A stretch of 64,000 nt of DNA. It comes from Skeletonema tropicum. Lineage: Eukaryota > Bacillariophyta > Thalassiosirophyceae > Thalassiosirales > Thalassiosiraceae. The translations under genes and the position numbers were made by a program. Below, in pieces: positions 22,442-32,053 of the stretch (position 1 is its first letter; the number at the start of each line of letters is the position of its first letter). A model generated the notes under the pieces. That model was not told the origin of the DNA. It worked only from the letters and a program-made list of their open reading frames with translations, and searched no databases. The stretch covers positions 3,658,001 to 3,722,000 of the forward strand of contig CM074132.1 in NCBI GenBank assembly GCA_037178625.1, given 5' to 3'.

Positions 22442-22844
22442 TGTAATTGTTTGCTAGGTTGATGAAGGGGACGTTAGCGTAACCGCCAATGGAAGTGTCT
22501 GAGTGGTTGTACAACTCAAACACCAATCGATAAAGGGTGATATTGGGCTTTGAATCAATTCAATAGAGCTGTTGATTTCTGTTGTAAATCTGTTTCTACT
22601 TGGAAGATTATTATCGATTTATAACTACTTGCTTTCATGAGGATGCTCTGCCGAGACAAAGCTTCACGAGAGCCTTGACACCTGGGAAGACCCGGATGTC
22701 AATCCTAAGATTAGATGTGTCAGATTACTGGTTCAGTCATCCTAACATCATTCACAAGCGGAATTCCTTGACGTGGAACTACCTAAACTAATATTCTTTT
22801 TCCATACAATTGAGGATTGCCATCTAAGACGGCTATCCATCACA
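22442..22844 (-). repeat. copia 3' LTR (403 bp)
   Basis: It differs from the partner LTR at 25,341-25,772 by one 29-bp deletion after TTGTAAATCT and very few substitutions (for example GCGGAATTCC against GCGGTATTCC). This points to a fairly recent insertion. Confidence 0.92.
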
Positions 22845-22870
22845 CTCCTTCTCAGAGATCCTCATGTGTT

Positions 22871-24106
22871 CTACCAACCCATGAGCTTCCCTGCCAACAT
22901 CTGGAACACATCTTTGGAAAGACCTTGCGTGAAGATATCTCCAAGTTGTTCCGTCGTACAAATCTTCATCAATTTGATTCCTCTCTTGACAATTTCTTTG
23001 TACACATTCTCGATCTGCTGATCGCCACGAGCAACAAGACGAGCTTTGTACTTCTTGAGTCTTCCATCTGGATATCGCTGGAGTTGAACTACCCATGTAC
23101 TACCAAGAAAGCGGTTCCCAGGAGGAATGCCAACAACTTCGCCTGAAGCTCCTTCTGGAACTGAATTACCAACTGTTGAGGCTTCACTAGAAGTAAGAGG
23201 CAAGAGGTCAGACGGAGCAACATCGATCTCTTCGACCATGGAATCAACGTCGACAACTTGAGAGAAGGAATCCTGCTCTTGAGTAAGACCGACCGAGGCA
23301 CCAATGTCCCAATTCAGCGGGGTATCATAGAAGCTGGGATTGTCTGGATCTGCACTAAAAGAGCTTTCCATCTGAGTAAACGCAAACCGAATAGGACTAC
23401 GTAGACGAGCAACTCTAGCCATGAGATCCTTCACATGAGATCTGTGATCTTGAACTTGGAGGAACACTTGAAGCACACGCTTGATAGAAGGGAAAGTACC
23501 AACAACATCTGAAGAGAACGGCCAACGTGGATGTAGAAAGGAATGAAGAGCACCAGACATGTACTCCTTCAATTTCTCCTTCTCTTTCTTCCGTTCTTTC
23601 TTCTTCTTACGCTTCAATTCTTCCTCCTTCTTACGCTGCAATTCATCTTCATCAACACCGTCAGGAAAAACATCAATATCATCAGGCCAAGTCGGCTGGG
23701 TGAATCGTCCATCAGTGACCTTAGAGAAGAACACCGTTAGAATTTGATTCTCCCGGTAGCGACGACGTGCACATAGATTCCTCCTCCTCCAGCGACGATG
23801 AGCTTTATCACGAGTCGATGGGAAAGAAGTGCCGTCCAAACGACTTGGACTATTACCGAGACGACGACGTCGGCAACGAAGGACTAAATGGCAGGGCAAG
23901 GCACGCCGATGAAATCGCTTGAACCTAGACCGATAAGAAGAAGGCGTTTTCTTGTGAGTAATACCAGATGAAGTTGAAGTTGAACCTTGAGTACCAGACA
24001 CGATCAACTGAACCATGACCATGAAGAGGAGGCCCAAAACGAAATCACGAAGAGCGTAGGCAAAAATGATGAGACGGTAGACTGCGAACTGAACGATATG
24101 TAGCAT
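22871..24106 (-). CDS. copia pol remnant: start of reverse transcriptase joined to end of RNase H
   Basis: A 411-codon ORF. Near its C-terminus it has the beginning of the RVT_2 region (FLGSTWVVQLQRYPDG, KKYKARLVARGDQQ) running directly into the end of the copia RNase H region (IKLMKICTTEQLGDIFTQGL). The YVDD catalytic core, integrase and protease are absent, so a large in-frame deletion removed the middle of pol. Upstream is a Lys/Glu-rich coiled-coil stretch (near residues 155-180) of unclear origin. It is not expected to be enzymatically active. Confidence 0.8.
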   Translation of the reverse strand: MLHIVQFAVYRLIIFAYALRDFVLGLLFMVMVQLIVSGTQGSTSTSSGITHKKTPSSYRSRFKRFHRRALPCHLVLRCRRRRLGNSPSRLDGTSFPSTRDKAHRRWRRRNLCARRRYRENQILTVFFSKVTDGRFTQPTWPDDIDVFPDGVDEDELQRKKEEELKRKKKKERKKEKEKLKEYMSGALHSFLHPRWPFSSDVVGTFPSIKRVLQVFLQVQDHRSHVKDLMARVARLRSPIRFAFTQMESSFSADPDNPSFYDTPLNWDIGASVGLTQEQDSFSQVVDVDSMVEEIDVAPSDLLPLTSSEASTVGNSVPEGASGEVVGIPPGNRFLGSTWVVQLQRYPDGRLKKYKARLVARGDQQIENVYKEIVKRGIKLMKICTTEQLGDIFTQGLSKDVFQMLAGKLMGW

Positions 24107-24168
24107 GAAGCCACGGATGCCAGGATTATAAGGGAAGAGAGTGGAAAGACCTAGCAGAACGATCCACC

Positions 24169-25299
24169 CTACCGAAAACCCTGCGCATTGGCACGTGCAG
24201 CATTAACGAGAGACACTGAGTGTTCATCCGAAACCCTCTTCTCAAGTTCAGAGAGGATGGAGTTCAAGTTTGCCATACGTTGAGCTTGTCCACCGTCGTC
24301 ACCAGAAGGAACAGTAAGAGCGGACACGCTATCACCACCAGAACGCCGAGATGCAACGAGGGCAGCAAAATGGTCCTTGTTCTTGATCACCAAAGGATGA
24401 CCAGGGTTCACATCAAACATGTTGAACGCAGACTTGTCCGCGCTCCATTTGTCGTGGTAGCTAGATGAATGATCCTTGACGTAGCACTCACAATGACGGC
24501 AGTAAGCAAAATGAAAGCCATCGATCTCCTTCATCGAAGCCTGAGACACTGCAGCACGTTCGGGGATGTCCTCAGTTGTAGGGACATCAGCAAACTGCTT
24601 CCCACCTGCTGTCTGATCGGCATAAGCATCCATAATTGTGTCCACGATAACAACAGATTTGTCGTAGATGGCCTGCTGAGACTGATTAAGAGCAGCGTAA
24701 ATGGTCATACTAAGGCGAGCTTGATCAGCTTCAACGCAGTTCTTCTTAGCGATATCGCGAAGGAAAGTATTCCTGCTTTTGACAGCTCCTTGCCATAATT
24801 CATTTGGGGTGTCCTGCTCAAGCCTGCCTGCGCCATGAAGAAGACTAAGTGCATTCTTCAACTGTTTACCACCGATGTAGAGATTACCATTAAACAGACC
24901 AGGTCCTTGCTTGGCCCACAGCTTGATGAACTGGACAAGAGACTTGGAAACGCCCGGGGTTTGCCGAAGCACGGTGTGTAGGAGGAGCCACAAATGAGTA
25001 ATGCCTCCTTTCTGAGAACGGGTCAACTTGTTGAATTCCTTATCGATGAGTTGTCGAAGCGAACTGGTACAAGAATTGTAGAGAAACCGATACATCAAAT
25101 TACTGCTCTGGTTATCGGCAGCACTGACGAAGACTGATGTGTTGGTAAGTTCTTGGCCAACACACACATCTTCAAACGGAATCGATTGCCACTCCCACAA
25201 AACATTTTTCGATTTGGACGTGTCCAGAATCTCACGAATTGGTTTGGACAAATCTGGGTTGCTCGACGTAGGAGGGTAGATGGTCAAAACTGCGTTCAT
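24169..25299 (-). CDS. copia gag-like protein
   Basis: A 376-residue protein in the first ORF position of the copia element, just after the primer-binding site. The middle is helical, as in copia Gag; near the C-terminus there is a Cys/His cluster (HFAYCRHCECYVKDH, then SSSYH) that may be a nucleocapsid-type zinc-binding motif, though it does not match the classic CCHC spacing. It would package element RNA. The frame is uninterrupted, so gag may still be expressed although pol is deleted. Confidence 0.7.
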   Translation of the reverse strand: MNAVLTIYPPTSSNPDLSKPIREILDTSKSKNVLWEWQSIPFEDVCVGQELTNTSVFVSAADNQSSNLMYRFLYNSCTSSLRQLIDKEFNKLTRSQKGGITHLWLLLHTVLRQTPGVSKSLVQFIKLWAKQGPGLFNGNLYIGGKQLKNALSLLHGAGRLEQDTPNELWQGAVKSRNTFLRDIAKKNCVEADQARLSMTIYAALNQSQQAIYDKSVVIVDTIMDAYADQTAGGKQFADVPTTEDIPERAAVSQASMKEIDGFHFAYCRHCECYVKDHSSSYHDKWSADKSAFNMFDVNPGHPLVIKNKDHFAALVASRRSGGDSVSALTVPSGDDGGQAQRMANLNSILSELEKRVSDEHSVSLVNAARANAQGFR

Positions 25300-25340
25300 A
25301 TCGTACCTTGTACAATGCGTGTCGACTTGGGCTCATAACC

Positions 25341-25772
25341 TGTAATTGTTTGCTAGGTTGATGAAGGGGACGTTAGCGTAACCGCCAATGGAAGTGTCTG
25401 AGTGGTTGTACAACTCAAACACCAATCGATAAAGGGTGATATTGGGCTTTGAATCAATTCAATAGAGCTGTTGATTTCTGTTGTAAATCTCTTCCAAGTA
25501 CTTTAAGATTTCCGTTAATGTTTCTACTTGGAAGATTATTATCGATTTATAACTACTTGCTTTCATGAGGATGCTCTGCCGAGACAAAGCTTCACGAGAG
25601 CCTTGACACCTGGGAAGACCCGGATGTCAATCCTAAGATTAGATGTGTCAGATTACTGGTTCAGTCATCCTAACATCATTCACAAGCGGTATTCCTTGAC
25701 GTGGAACTACCTAAACTAATATTCTTTTTCCATACAATTGAGGATTGCCATCTAAGACGGCTATCCATCACA
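25341..25772 (-). repeat. copia 5' LTR (432 bp)
   Basis: The promoter-bearing LTR for the minus-strand element. Compared with the left LTR it has 29 extra bases starting CTTCCAAGTACTTTAAG near 25,491. It is followed by the CGTAC target duplication and the rest of the foldback arm. Confidence 0.92.
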
Positions 25773-25866
25773 CGTACCACCTTCAATTAGGTAGCCAAAC
25801 ATGCTCTGTAGTACGATCATAAGGAACTGTCCAAACAGCATTAGTCGGCAAGAACCGCGGCATAAT

Positions 25867-25968
25867 ACAAGTTTCACACATGTTGCACACATGTTGCACA
25901 ATGTTTCACACATGTTTCACACATGTTGCACACTTTTGAAACATGTGTGCAACATGTGTGAAACTTGT
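25867..25968. repeat. perfect 29-bp inverted repeat in the foldback loop
   Basis: The arms at 25,867-25,895 and 25,940-25,968 are perfectly complementary and are themselves built of alternating TTTCACACATG and TTGCACACATG words. The 44-bp spacer contains more of the same words. It forms a second hairpin inside the loop of the large foldback element. Confidence 0.85.
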
Positions 25969-26548
25969 ATGAAATCCAGATTCTTTTCTTTGTGAAACTT
26001 TCTGTCATGAAAGGTTCATGATTCATGATAGTAATCACATCAACATCACACAATCACACAAAAACTTTGGCCACCATGGCTGCCGAATGTAGCCGCTCTC
26101 TCTAGCTAGAGAGGAAGTCACTGAACCGTAACTTGCCGACTAATGCTGTTTGGACAGTTCCTTATGATCGTACTACAGAGCATGTTTGACTACTAATTGA
26201 AGGTGGTACGCAACAGGTGAAGGATAGCGCGCTGTCGAATTTAAAGTCTAAGTTGGTCATGCATATTATAGTAACGGAGACACACCATACTATGTGCAGA
26301 CGGTACATCATTAGGTCGTTGTGCATCCACTATTGCACTTCTTTAATCTTTAATCGTTATCAACTTGTAGTCAAATAGACCTGCGGCGCACCGGCTGGTC
26401 GACAGGATCTGTCAGGATGGTCGTCGTCTCTTTCTAGGTTGAGTATCTGAGAGTGAATTGGATGAGAGGGGCAAAGTGGTTTCATTACACTCTAGTCGAT
26501 GCCGACAACTCATTGATGTGGCAGAATGCGGGTCCATCGGGCATAGAT

Positions 26549-27662
26549 CATAGAACTTTGTCATGTCACCCGTTGCCGCTTCTCAGGATGCCAGCGGCGA
26601 ATATACGAAGAAGAAGTGGTGTCCCGCGAGCTATCAAAGCTACCAAAAGCCGTACTACGCGCGCCTTGGGAAGCTCCAGCACAAGTGCTACATGCTGCAG
26701 GTGTGGTCTTGGGAGAGACGTAACCCACACGTATCATAAGTGATCTCAAGACCGAACGCATCAAATCTGTTGAGGCTGTTCTGAAGATGCGAAGGGCCAA
26801 CGTGACCATGGGTATGGGCATGACATGATAACATTACCGGATGGCAAGAGAAATGTCGTTTTTACTAAAAGAGAGATTCAAATTGATTCACAAGGCAATG
26901 TAATCAAAGAAGCTGCACAACGAAAAAAGTCGAGCGGTGATATCAGTCATGTTGGGAAGGAAAGGGGCAAGGAAGGCAAGAAAGCCTTGCAAAACGAGCT
27001 CTTATGGCAAAAGATACAGGGAAGAAGTAGTCAAAGTTAGATTTAACGTTTCTCAGATACATCTTGAGGCGAGCATACCCGTCTCCGCTCTTGCTCTTGG
27101 AGATCTGTCGAAAAATATTGTATCATCACTTTCAAATCATACACTTTGCAGCGTGGTATCCTACATATGCCTTTCCTGCCAGCCCCGAGTTGCATTCGTT
27201 CTCGTTGACTGTACATAAAGATGATGATCATCTATCTACATCTACTTCTATTTGAACTTTATCTAGCTACTTCTACTCATGTCAGCTTCACTGCATGGTA
27301 TTATCCTTTCTGTCTGCCTGCTGCCTCCCGAGTTGCACTCATGTTGACGTAAAAGTTATCTTTAATCTTGTGCCTCTACTCCCTGGCCTCTACTCCCTGC
27401 TGATGCCAGGAGTTACATTCCGTTGACAGCTAGCAATGCAGAACATCAGTTTTCTATTCAAGTATCATTAACATCGCAACAACAAGACTGACGATGAAAA
27501 ACCGAACTGTCAAGCTAGCAGCATCGTCTACAATGTGAATATTGCTGCAGTTAGGAGTGGAGTGGTTGACAATTTTTTAGTCTTTGTTGCTGCAAGTCTT
27601 ACTTCCAATATACATTAGTTCCATGCTGAAGCATCTAGACGTAAAGCAAGAGTGAAAAGTCA
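26549..27662. other. repeat-rich region with possible gene debris
   Basis: Just right of the foldback element, a plus frame near 26,560-26,740 (KKKWCPASYQSYQKPYYARL) and another at 26,825-27,040 (PDGKRNVVFTKREIQIDSQG) look protein-like but are in different frames with stops between them, as in a decayed gene; no family is recognised. From about 27,170 to 27,540 lie copies of the dispersed repeat also found inverted at 19.0-19.6 kb. No intact gene is supported. Confidence 0.5.
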
Positions 27663-28982
27663 TCAAGCTCGACGTCTTTTATTGCGGCGAGACTCGCTTC
27701 CAATATGAGAAGCTCCGGCTTCGTCAATTGCTTCAATTTCAGCTTCTATTGCGTCCACCTTGGTTCTATGCTGAGCTATAATGGCCCTTCGCTCTGCTAT
27801 CATGGCTTCGTGTTGTGCCCTTTGCTGCATCAGACATTGCTTCCTGTTCACAGTGGATACAACTCCCGCTATTGATGATTTCAATGCAAGATACAGCTCT
27901 CCCAGACCATGATAAAAACGAACTAATGCAAGCACTTCAGGCAGGTGGAGGGGACTAATCTCGCAGTAAAGAGATTGACTTACTCCCTGCAGCTCCGCCA
28001 ACGCTGATCTTCTACTACTGTTCAGTTGCATTCGAATAACCTTTTCATGGCCAGCTGCACGATGCCGCCCATTGATACATGTAGCCATATCAATTTGCCA
28101 CTGAATTTGCTTTTTCACATCATTCCGACATTCGATTGTATTCACTCTGAGGAATGACAATGTTTGATTTGACTGTAATGTTGCTTTGATGCTGGAGATG
28201 TCGTTCACCAGCTTCAGCAACTTTATTTGCACTTGTAATGATATGACATCATTATTTTCCAAACTCAACCTCCTCAGTGATGTATTTTCGTGTAGGGCAT
28301 CGGTCAATATATCAACACCTTGGTCATCAATCTTATTGCCATCGAGGTATAGTTCATTTAGTACAGCATCCCCCCCCTTCAGCAATTTTGCTAGTTCACG
28401 GCATCCATCAGCGTTGATGCTATTGCCATCTAAAAATAACTTTTCCAAATGTTGGGGTTTTTGCTCGCTGTCAATTTCAATCGATTTAATGCCGCAGCCA
28501 CTGCAACGCAGAAATGCGACGGGGCTGTGATGCAATGCCCGAAACAACTTATTGAATCCTTCCGATTGTAAATCATTATTATAATCGAGACTCAACAATC
28601 TGAGCTTGCTTGCACTCTGCAAAAATGGCATCATACTCCGCACTCCTACTGTGCTTAATGCATTATTATTAAAAATCATTTCTTTGATTGAGGTGCTCTT
28701 CGTCAATCCCCGAAATAGAGATGTCATCGTTTGATCGTTGAGGGCTCTTGAATAAAGTTCCAAAACCGTCAAGTGGGTGTTGTTTGATATATCCCTCCCG
28801 AACTCCTCCCAACTCTCGTCGGTCATGTTTTGGATGTAACTATCATCGCCGCTCCCGTAAAATTCCTCTACATCATAATCATTTTCCTTTATCTCCAGCA
28901 GAGTTTGACGGTACTCCTCTTCCAAATCATCGACCGAATCGACCGAACTGTCATCTTCTGATTGAAACAATTCGTCTTCCAT
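27663..28982 (-). CDS. leucine-rich repeat protein (RNase-inhibitor-like) with C-terminal coiled coil
   Basis: A 439-residue single-exon protein. An acidic N-terminus (MEDELFQSEDDSSVDSVDDL) is followed at about residues 70-270 by leucine-rich repeats of the RI/NLRC type (LTVLELYSRALNDQTM, LRLLSLDYNNDLQSEG, LEKLFLDGNSINADG, LNELYLDGNKIDDQG, LRRLSLENNDV). The rest is helical, with a predicted coiled coil (RAQHEAMIAERRAIIAQHRT) and a basic tail (RRNKRRRA) that could be a nuclear localisation signal. Such repeats mediate protein binding; the partner is unknown. A broken copy of its 3' end lies 6.7 kb away at 20,941-21,239, so this belongs to a locally duplicating family. Confidence 0.75.
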   Translation of the reverse strand: MEDELFQSEDDSSVDSVDDLEEEYRQTLLEIKENDYDVEEFYGSGDDSYIQNMTDESWEEFGRDISNNTHLTVLELYSRALNDQTMTSLFRGLTKSTSIKEMIFNNNALSTVGVRSMMPFLQSASKLRLLSLDYNNDLQSEGFNKLFRALHHSPVAFLRCSGCGIKSIEIDSEQKPQHLEKLFLDGNSINADGCRELAKLLKGGDAVLNELYLDGNKIDDQGVDILTDALHENTSLRRLSLENNDVISLQVQIKLLKLVNDISSIKATLQSNQTLSFLRVNTIECRNDVKKQIQWQIDMATCINGRHRAAGHEKVIRMQLNSSRRSALAELQGVSQSLYCEISPLHLPEVLALVRFYHGLGELYLALKSSIAGVVSTVNRKQCLMQQRAQHEAMIAERRAIIAQHRTKVDAIEAEIEAIDEAGASHIGSESRRNKRRRA

Positions 28983-29622
28983 TTTCGTGTGGTGCTGCTT
29001 GTTGAAGAAAACTCAGTCACGTTAGAAAGCTCCTCTACAGCGTCCAGCGTATACCGACCTTTGGACGGAACAACAGGGCGGTTGTTGCTGTTCAAATGAT
29101 TTACTTGTGTGGCCTCTCTCTCTAGAGAGCAGGCCGCCAAACAACGAAGACTGTCGGAGCAGCATGAATGAGGAAGCGAAACACATAAGTATTTTATGGT
29201 AGGTGGTGAGTGCCGTACCGAGTGCCGCACGTCCTATCATACATTCTCAATATGCATTTGCACTGAAACTTCCATTTGCTGCGTGCTTGGCAAGTACATC
29301 CTATGCCTCTGTTGCCGCGCGAGTTGAATTCGTTCACGTTGACTGCATGGTACGATAAAGATGATCCTAAATACTATGCATTTAAATTCGTACCAGCTAG
29401 CTAGCTAGTCGCCTGGTGGAAAATTTAATTTTCTCCTCTTTGCCGCAAAAATCGAAGAGTTTTGTTAAAAACTCACCCGCAAATATTTGAATCATTCCGC
29501 CATACCTATTGTACCAGAACAAGCATCAACGATAAAGCATGAGCTCTTCTGTCTCATTCTTTATTTCAATAAAGTACCCATTGTCTCCATTGATAATACA
29601 CTCAACCAAAACAACATTCAAC
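28983..29622. other. divergent intergenic region
   Basis: This separates the minus-strand LRR gene from the plus-strand reading frames at 29.6 kb. It holds one more copy of the dispersed repeat (CGAGTTGAATTCGTTCACG at about 29,325) and a CTCTCTCTAGAGAG palindrome at 29,115-29,129. A minus frame at 28,889-29,230 overlaps the LRR gene out of frame and is not considered real. Confidence 0.5.
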
Positions 29623-32053
29623 ATGCCTGCCATTGCACTCGCCTTTGTAGCTGCGAAAGCTGGCTGTTTCATCCTCGGCTCCCTGATTCATGAAGCAAAG
29701 GAACTCATGAAACGCTTCGGAGTTGATCACGACGATACTGCGAAAGCTTCGTGCTTGCTGATCAAAGATGAACAGCTTGGTCTTCAAGAGACTCCCAACG
29801 AATCTCATAGCAACGCGTTGATTCTTTTCGCATCTCGAGAAATCATTCTCTCATCAAGTTCGAGGGCTCTAGCGATCCTATCAAAAGATGCTCTTGCTCT
29901 TGAAACATCATTCAATGTGCTCGAGAACTGCTCTCTTCCCATCATGAACAGTTTCAACTTCTCTGCTACTTGGGCTTGGTTCCGTACGAGATTCATTGCT
30001 TTGATGCAAGCAACGCTTCGTTCTGTCATCACTGACATGAAAATGGCTATGTCTTCTTTCATCGGTTCTGTTTCTGAAAGTATTGCCGAAGAGAAAGCAG
30101 TCTCTTCCATTGCATTCTTTATTCAAACAAACACCTCCAGGATTATGACTCAGGTTATTGTCATCTTGAAAGAGGCAACTCTCCTGCTCAAGAAGCGTTA
30201 TGAGATGAACATGTCCACGCTTCTTAGGCAAATATTTCCGGCCGGATTCAGAGAAAAAGAGAGTGCGTTGACTTGCTCCCCGGTAGTAACTCAGTTGGCG
30301 ACAGTATCACAGTCGACGTCGGCACGTGCACGCAAAAGTATCTCGCAATGGTAATTACTTGCTTCAAGCAAGCTCTTGAGATACTTTCCCATTACTTCAC
30401 CAGCCTCCTTCGTCCTTGGCGACTTCACGGTCTCAAAGTCATGATGCCGGTATTGTTGCTGCTCTTTGTCAGTATTTCCCTCATTGGATGGAGCGTTCCT
30501 CTGATGAAATTCGAAGGCTGTAAACCTGAAAAGGGCATTTTGCAGAAGCCGCTTATTACTCCCGAGGCTGTATCAGGAGTGGAAGCTGGAGCATTCAGCT
30601 TGTTTGCGTATCTTTCGGATGGTACCTCTAACGCTTTCGACTTGATGGAATCTATGTGTATGGGCAATTTTGACGATGTACACTCTTCCTTGATGGCAAC
30701 GGGAAGGAATGATGGACAAGTCAAGTATCTTGGTCTAGCTGACTTCACCCCCAGTCTGCATTTGTGGCCAGCTCAAGACTTCAACATCACATTTACGCCT
30801 GACGGCTCGCAAAATGACTTCCTCTGGGATGACAAAGAAATAGCTGTTTCTCCGGATGACTGGAATATAAAGTCAAATTATTGCGTTCAATCAAAATCTG
30901 GACATAGAGGATTTGGAACTGCTCTCGAGTCTAGTCTGTTCATGCACATGCTGAAATTGGTGCCTGTCTAAGATGATGCCTTTTATGGGATTGCTACCGG
31001 ATATTTTGACGGCTACGATTTGTCGTCCGCATTTGCAGACGATGCTTTAATCATTGCAGCAGGTCCACCTCAACCTCAAGAGCTTTCCATAATGAATTAT
31101 TTCTCAAGAGAATTTAATGGATACACTGATATAATGGGCGTGTGCTTTGAAGATCGATACTCTGATACGACGGCTGTGCAAGTGCATGACACACACACGG
31201 GCTTGGATCATCCTGGCTCAGTCATGATTTTGTGGCCAAGCAACGACTTGATTGCTGCGAATCCAAATCCACCTCTTGACCTGAAGATCGGGGTCTTTTG
31301 GATTCAATCTGAGTGTACTCCATTCACATGTGTGCTGAGTAATATTTCGTCTGATATATTTGGTACGAGCCGTTTTGCAGCGGTCGTGTTCAAGGCTTTC
31401 GATGGCTACACTGTGTCCGCAATTGCAGATGAGACCTTGACAGTTACGTCCAGCTTCGTTGTCCAAGATTCACAGATTCAACCCTCTGTAGCTGTAGTGT
31501 CAGTGTCACTGGGTCGTTCTATTCTTTCGAGGAGATCATCTGATGAAACCACTTTGAGCATGCAGATGATTGTCGCTGATTTGGGTGCCTCTAATGAGAT
31601 TTCTTCAATCCAGTGTCGATACTATGATAGTTCAACAGCCTCAGAGGCCCAACTTCTGAGGCTACCAGCCCCATCACTTCGAAACAGGGAATCTATTCCG
31701 ATTCGCAGACGCAAATTGTTCTTCGCAGCAGCACCGCCAAGTCTGGACTTTGAAGCACTAGAAGAATAGCTACAAAAGAGGATGGTGTCTTACTCTCCTC
31801 TGAGTCGGAGATATCACCTGGTACAAACTTAGACTTGGAGGAGGTATGCGATGATGAAATGATATCTACCGACGGAGAGAATGGATCAGACGAAGCTATA
31901 TTGCGGAACACAAATTTTCAGCCTTCGGGGCATGAATTGACGGCTTTGCACTCAGTGTTGGGGAGGCATTGGACATCTCCAAGTAAACGCCGTAGGCGAA
32001 GGAGCTCTCGTATTCGCAGCCGACCTAAATACTTCGAGCCAACTTGGGCGTGA
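29623..32053 (+). pseudogene. degraded gene for an unrecognised membrane protein
   Basis: Three plus-strand frames appear to be parts of one protein. First: 29,623-30,354 (ATG at MPAIALAFVAAKAG), helical with a possible membrane segment. Second: 30,273-30,971, in another frame, with a clear membrane helix (VMMPVLLLLFVSISLIGWSV), ending at TAA 30,969. Translation continues directly in the same frame (DDAFYGIATGYFDGYDL...) to 31,769. A last piece, in a third frame to 32,053, ends in a basic stretch (KRRRRRSSRIRSRPKYF). This means one in-frame stop and two frame changes. No GT-AG intron of normal length explains them. I recognise no family. Alternatively, these are separate genes or there are assembly errors. 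Confidence 0.55.

Larger units (their letters stand above)
22442..25772 (-). mobile_element. Ty1/copia LTR retrotransposon (CoDi-like), internally deleted
   Basis: A 3,331-bp element on the minus strand with direct LTRs at 22,442-22,844 and 25,341-25,772. The LTRs have TG...CA ends and a CGTAC target duplication at 22,437-22,441 and 25,773-25,777. The primer-binding site next to the right LTR reads GGTTATGAGCCCAAGTC on the minus strand, like the copia-type half-initiator-tRNA-Met site. A purine-rich GAGAAGGAG abuts the left LTR. Two minus-strand ORFs remain, a gag-like one and a pol remnant lacking integrase and most of reverse transcriptase, so it could move only with helper proteins. Confidence 0.92.
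22068..26548. mobile_element. foldback element with about 420-450 bp inverted arms, split by a copia insertion
   Basis: The left arm is 22,068-22,441 plus 25,778-25,852; the right arm, inverted, is 26,132-26,548. Both outer ends read ATCTATGCCCGAT...; homology ends abruptly outside them. The left arm is 449 bp against 417 bp because of insertions of 8 bp (near 22,110) and 24 bp (near 22,185). The 279-bp loop holds a second inverted repeat (25,867-25,895 against 25,940-25,968). No transposase is present, so it is a non-autonomous foldback or long-TIR MITE. No target duplication was found. The copia element entered the left arm at CGTAC. Confidence 0.85.

Noticed and set aside
25861..25970. CRISPR-like array of CACACATGTT repeats
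   Set aside because: There are no spacers of uniform length and no cas genes; the words form a simple inverted repeat within a eukaryotic foldback element.
26825..27040. 71-codon plus-strand ORF as a real gene
   Set aside because: It is protein-like but short, lacks an upstream partner in frame and sits in repeat debris, so it is better treated as possible gene remnant.
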